64,000 nt of DNA from Dryas octopetala (lineage: Eukaryota; Streptophyta; Magnoliopsida; Rosales; Rosaceae): the NCBI GenBank assembly GCA_963921425.1, contig OY992832.1, positions 20,248,835 to 20,312,834 on the forward strand, written 5' to 3'. A program made the translations under genes and the position numbers. Every line of letters starts with the position of its first letter. Within the stretch, counting starts at the first letter, position 1. Below are positions 59,356 through 64,000 of this stretch, piece after piece. Under the pieces are notes generated by a model. The model saw only the letters and a list, made by a program, of their open reading frames with translations, did no database searches and was not told where the DNA came from.

Positions 59356-62300
59356 ATGGCGGAACCTCAGAACGGCAACGCCACCTCTGCGGCGGCGGCG
59401 GCGGCGGCGGAGAGCGAGGAGGAGCCCATACTCGGGCCCGGCCCAGCCCCAGCCCCTAGCACTCGGCCCAAGCGGCCTCTCCAGTTCGAGCACGCCTACC
59501 TCGACGCCCTTCCCTCCGCTCACATGTACGCATTGGCTTTGCTTTTCTCTTGATTGGAATTGCAGTGATTTTATGCTTCAAGTTCTGTTTGAGTTTCAGA
59601 ATTCATGTTAGCCAATGGCCTTGTGTGTTTTCTCCTCAATTTATTATTTTTTTTACAAAAAATAAAAATAAAAATTTAGGAGCTTTGGTTGTGGAGGACA
59701 TATCTCTTGTTTTCTTTTGGTTGTTTTACTTAAAAAAAGCTTGAATGGATTCACTGAAAGTTCTTGATAATGATTTTTTGTTTGATTTTTTTTCTTAATC
59801 TGGTGGCATAAACAGGTATGAGAAAAGTTATATGCATAGAGATGTGGTTACACATGTAGCTGTGTCGGCCGCAGATTTTTTTGTAACTGGAAGTGTTGAT
59901 GGTAAGACTAAGATTGCTTTTGTATGTCTGAAAATCACTGCATAGATCTTCCCCTTGTATTATGCACGTCATCTGCTACTTCTGCATTTGCAGTATAGTT
60001 TGTAAATAATGAACTAGCTATTTGGAGCAGACTGATATAAATGTTTCTTCCAAAGATAAGAAAGGGAAAGAAGATGCATTAAGCTGGCTTTATATGCACT
60101 GGATCTGTATTTAATTTGATAACATCATAATGAGCCTATTTTTGACTCATATTTGTATTGTTGGGGTGTTTGAGTTGAATGAAAGTCATGCATTGTAAAA
60201 CCCAGAAAACTGACGGAATTCTAGGATTGCGTCTTTGAGCAAATACTTTTATGCATAGTGTGTGTTTGATAGAATGGGGTTTGCGTTGCTAGCACATTAT
60301 GTCAGTAGTGACATCCTGAAGTAGAAAGGAATATAGCTTCCCACATTCTTTTTTATGTGTAGTAATACAACAATGGATATAAATTTCCTTAAACAGCTTA
60401 ATTATTGCAGTGATGCCCCAACCTGAATCCAAATTTTGTTGTCCTTTAACCAGGTGCAATCTAATTTATATTACTACCTAGACTGGAGAATTGATGCATA
60501 TTACTATTACAACCTTTTCATTAAGATTTTTTTGGTTCTCTTCAATTCTTAAGCTATTTAAATAAGTCTCACTCACTTCTTGCTCCCTTTTTTTTGTCTT
60601 TTTCCACCAGGACATTTGAAGTTTTGGAAGAAAAAGCCTGTTGGTATTGAGTTTGCAAAGCATTTTAGATCCCACCTTGGTCCAATTGAAGGCCTAGCTG
60701 TGAGTTCTTCCTCCTTACATTACTACATGCTTACTATTGTGCTATCTTACTTTTAAGATTGATTACTGCTTTGGTTCTAGATCCATATTGGATTGAATAT
60801 GAACATGGAATCAGACCTGATTTGTCCTTATATGACTGCATGCATATTCTTCTTGAATCTTTCATATTGATTCCTGATTTGATTCTCAATTGTTCTGATT
60901 TTGAATGTGGACACTTTTGAACACATAAAAATCACATATTGACCTCTTGTTGTAGTGTCTTGATGCTACAACTTAGATTTCTGAATAAAGGCGCAATACA
61001 TGAAGATATGATAGGTAGGGGTGGCAATTCTGTTTGCGTGTTGTGTTTGTGTTGAGTTGGGACACGGATTTTCGACTAATATGATTGACACAGACCCAAA
61101 CACAACGTGATTATTAGTCGTGTTGAATTTTCTCAACACGAACACAACACGATATTTACACGGGAAACATGAGATGACACGCATAACATGTTTATTAATT
61201 AGGTCGGAATAATTCATATTTGGGTTGACACGATTAACCTGTCTATTAACACGTTTATAACCCAAACGGTTAAGATTTGGCCTATATTTGTTCATTAATA
61301 TTAAACTCAAAATATTATTACAATAAAAATGGTTATAAATCTGTCAACAAGACACAATTGTTAAACATGTCATATTCTGGTTGGGTGAGTTGACCCTATG
61401 CACGAACTGTTTCACTAATCGTGTTGAACAGGTTGACATGAACACTTATGCCCTACAACTAACACATTAATTTTGTGTCGTCTTCGAGTCGTGTTATTGT
61501 ATCATTTCAAAAATTGTCACCCTTAGTGTTATGTCGCACATATCCTTTCATAACTGGTAAGGTATGGTTTATCTGCTTTTAAATACTCAATTAAGAGGTT
61601 TTGTATGCTGTTTTATGCAGTATTTTTCAGAAATTTCAGATTATAGAATTTCTAGTGGGTCTTTTCACCCTAAAAATCATCTATCGATGTTCCAAATTTG
61701 ATCATATGACTTATTTCTCTCTTTTTCTATTGTTTATTGCTGGAAATTCCTTTTCTAGCGTGGTTTTTACTGCTACAACGATCTGTTCTACGCCAGCATA
61801 TCTCATATCTCACCTTCCTTCCTCATTCTCCCATACATTTTCCCTCTCTTTAAAAAAAAAAAAACAACTAAAACCATAAATGTTATCAAATGGTCCCCAA
61901 GTTATTTTTTTTTTAATTTAAAGTGTTTGTGCTAAATAAAAATGACTCCTGACATTGTGTCCTCAAATTTCTGAGTCTGGAGATAATGGAGAATTATTTT
62001 TCCATAAATTATTTGTTGGATTTTTGTATTTGTGGACTTGCAAATGCATTGTTCTGTTCCTATTGCTCATGGCGCCTACAGGAGACATGTCCTGACATGT
62101 ATGTGTTGATATGTGAGGATTTGTGGATGCTTGGGTTTGTAATGCTTCAACTTATTGCACACACATTTATTTGGCTGTGCAACGTACTTATTTTCTTTCT
62201 TTGGTCATCTATGATTGTATCTATTTGTAAATGTTGTTATTGCAGTCATCAACCATGACTTGGTTCAGCTATGCAGGTTAGTGCTGATGGTTTGCTTTGC

Positions 62301-64000
62301 TGCACAATTTCAAATGATCACTCTGTGAAGATATATGATGTAGTCAACTATGATATGATGGTCATGATTCGCACACACTTTGTTCCGGGTGCTGTTGAGT
62401 GGGTCTACAAACAAGGGGATGCTAAAGCCAGGCTTGCCATTAGTGATAGAAACTCGTCATTTGTACACATTTTCGATGCACGAGCTGGTACAAATGAACC
62501 TATAATCTCCAAAGAGGTATGTTGCAACATTGGAAGTGTCATTTCTTTTCAAAGTCCTTGGATATTTTTTCCTAAACAAGGTTATGCATGCATTCCCTTG
62601 GTGTTTTTCTACAAAGAGTTCTATTCCTTGATAGAAACGTATGCACCTATGTCAACTGAACTTTTAATCTTCTTTTTCATTTGTTTTCTTAATTCTATCC
62701 GCAGATACACTTGGGCCCAGTGAAAGTTATGAAGTACAATCCTGTATTTGATACAGTGATATCAGCTGGTCCGGAGGGAATGGTTGAGTATTGGAGACCT
62801 GATACCCTTGAGTTCCCAGAGAATGGGTATGTGTGCTTTGACATGTTTATATAATTTTCCTTTATCCATATAGACAACTGTACAACTCTGTAAAATCCAC
62901 AAACGCTTTATATGGGAGATCATAAATCAATATTATTTTTGGCAGCAGTATTAACAACTTCCTCTGTAGCTTGGTTTGGATAGAAAATAGTGTAAAACTA
63001 TATTACTATTGTTGCACAAAAAGCAGGCAAATTTAACAATTATTGATTTCCTTTATTATTGCCAAATATGACACTAGAAACTATTGTTGCATAGCTTTTT
63101 AAAGACTTCAACATTGACATGTGCTGTTATTTAGGAACCTTGTTATTTAGTCTTTCTTTTGGGCATATTTTGCTGTCTCTTTTTTTTTTTTTTTGTTTTT
63201 TCTTCTTTCATTAGTAGATGTATAACAGGAATCTGATTAGTTATTTTTTTTTTTTGAATGAATTATGGTCAAGTATTTATTTCTCCACATCCTAATAGAC
63301 ATTGATGTGTAACTGTATTGCTTTCACATGGTGCTTGCAGGGTGAAATTTAGATTCAAAAGTGACACTAATCTCTTCGAAATTGTGAAATGCAAAACTAC
63401 TGTTTCTTCTATTGAGGTACTATGATTATTTCATTGAGTATTTGGTCTGGATATGGACTATTTCTAGCTTTAAATGCTCATGAACTATGAAACCATTCTA
63501 TTTTTATAATTGGATAGTGCTTAATATTGTCTATTGGTTCACTTCTTTTTCCTTAGTAGTTGATGTATCAGTATGACAAAAGAAATCTCATACTAGTATT
63601 TTTCTTTTTGCTTCTTCAGGTTAGCCCAGATGGTATGCAATTTTCGATTACATCGCCTGATCGAAGGATACGTGTATTTTGGTTTAGAACAGGTCAACTA
63701 CGACGGGTGTATGATGAATCTCTTGAGGTAATGCTAATTTATTACTTGATTACTTTTTATAAGTAAATTAATTCTTGATTTTTTCGAGATTATTTTGGTT
63801 TTTGGACACTTATACTGATCTATATCTTGTGCCGATTAGGTAGCCCAAGATCTCCAGAGAAGTGATGTGCCTTTGTACCAGCTGGAAGCTATTGACTTTG
63901 GGCGAAGAATGGCTGTTGAGAAGGAAATTGAGAAAACAGAAGCTGCCCCACAACCAAATGCAGTTTTTGATGAAAGCTCAAATTTTCTTATATATGCAAC
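59356..64000 (+). CDS. CYP71: WD40-domain cyclophilin CYP71 (3' end outside window)
   Basis: The CDS is join(59356..59525, 59816..59901, 60611..60699, 62277..62516, 62705..62826, 63341..63416, 63620..63727, 63840..>64000), about 350 residues so far. It starts [11 protein letters not shown] with a (GCG) run coding seven to eight alanines (59391-59409). Then comes the WD40 half: [65 protein letters not shown] and [20 protein letters not shown]. The C-terminal peptidyl-prolyl isomerase domain lies beyond the window. CYP71 is a nuclear protein that interacts with histone H3 and helps Polycomb-type silencing of development genes in Arabidopsis. The neighbour AGC1-12 kinase matches the Arabidopsis order. 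Introns are GT..AG throughout. Confidence 0.95.
61016..61525. mobile_element. hAT-like non-autonomous element in CYP71 intron 3
   Basis: The left end TAGGGGTGGCAATTC and the right end AAATTGTCACCCTTA form an imperfect inverted terminal repeat. The 510-bp inside is rich in ACACGA, TTAACACG and TCGTGTTG motifs seen in a common plant repeat type. The possible 8-bp flanks (ATGATAGG and GTGTTATG) match at only five positions, so the target duplication is decayed or the borders are slightly off. Confidence 0.65.

Noticed and set aside
59263-59523. Minus-strand frame over CYP71 exon 1
   Set aside because: It is a shadow of the GC-rich first exon. The arginine run is the complement of the alanine repeat.
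1-64000. tRNA, rRNA or snoRNA genes
   Set aside because: I looked for conserved box and cloverleaf patterns by eye and saw none convincing. A covariance-model scan would be needed to exclude them.

Overview
This window is nuclear DNA of a eudicot plant. The genes have many GT-AG introns and AT-rich non-coding DNA, the proteins belong to plant-specific families (GH100 alkaline/neutral invertase, AGC VIII kinases with a DFD motif, a WD40-cyclophilin), and plant transposons are dense (a Ty3/gypsy Tat element with an antisense gene, MULE and hAT MITEs). The species cannot be named from the sequence.

Layout. (1) 1-9326: the 3' part of a GC-rich Ty3/gypsy Tat-lineage retrotransposon. It holds an uninterrupted gag-pol frame, a hairpin, four 71-bp tandem repeats, a spliced antisense gene with its own candidate TATA box, a polypurine tract and a 3' LTR. 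The 5' end lies outside the window. (2) 9327-12628: AT-rich flank with a proline-rich ORF of unknown status, decayed repeats and a large CT/GA imperfect palindrome. (3) 12629-20308 (+): a 14-exon histone deacetylase, HDA9 type. (4) 24780-29212 (+): a six-exon alkaline/neutral invertase, followed by a MULE MITE and a broken RNase H pseudogene. (5) 32010-33707 (-): a five-exon low-molecular-weight protein tyrosine phosphatase with an N-terminal extension. (6) 34726-38040 (-): a KIPK-type AGC VIII kinase with a probable 5'-UTR intron. (7) 39480-51076: 11.6 kb without a recognisable gene, full of MITEs and local duplications. (8) 51077-55873 (+): an AGC1-12-type kinase with one 3.4-kb intron. (9) 55874-59355: spacer holding an antisense solo LTR and a hAT MITE with a perfect target duplication. 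(10) 59356-64000 (+): the WD40 half of the cyclophilin CYP71, cut by the window end.

The cellular genes do not form a pathway or operon. HDA9 and CYP71 are both chromatin regulators, and the two kinases belong to the family that acts on auxin transport and polar growth. The order HDA9 - LMW-PTP - AGC1-12 - CYP71 matches, from memory, a cluster on Arabidopsis chromosome 3 (At3g44680 to At3g44600), so this looks like a conserved syntenic block with an invertase and a KIPK gene in addition. All exon coordinates were read by hand from splice signals and family conservation. Joined exons keep frame in every gene. I found no convincing new molecular system. The most unusual parts are the retroelement's antisense gene and repeat-rich 3' region, and several MITEs whose exact termini and target duplications can be read directly.
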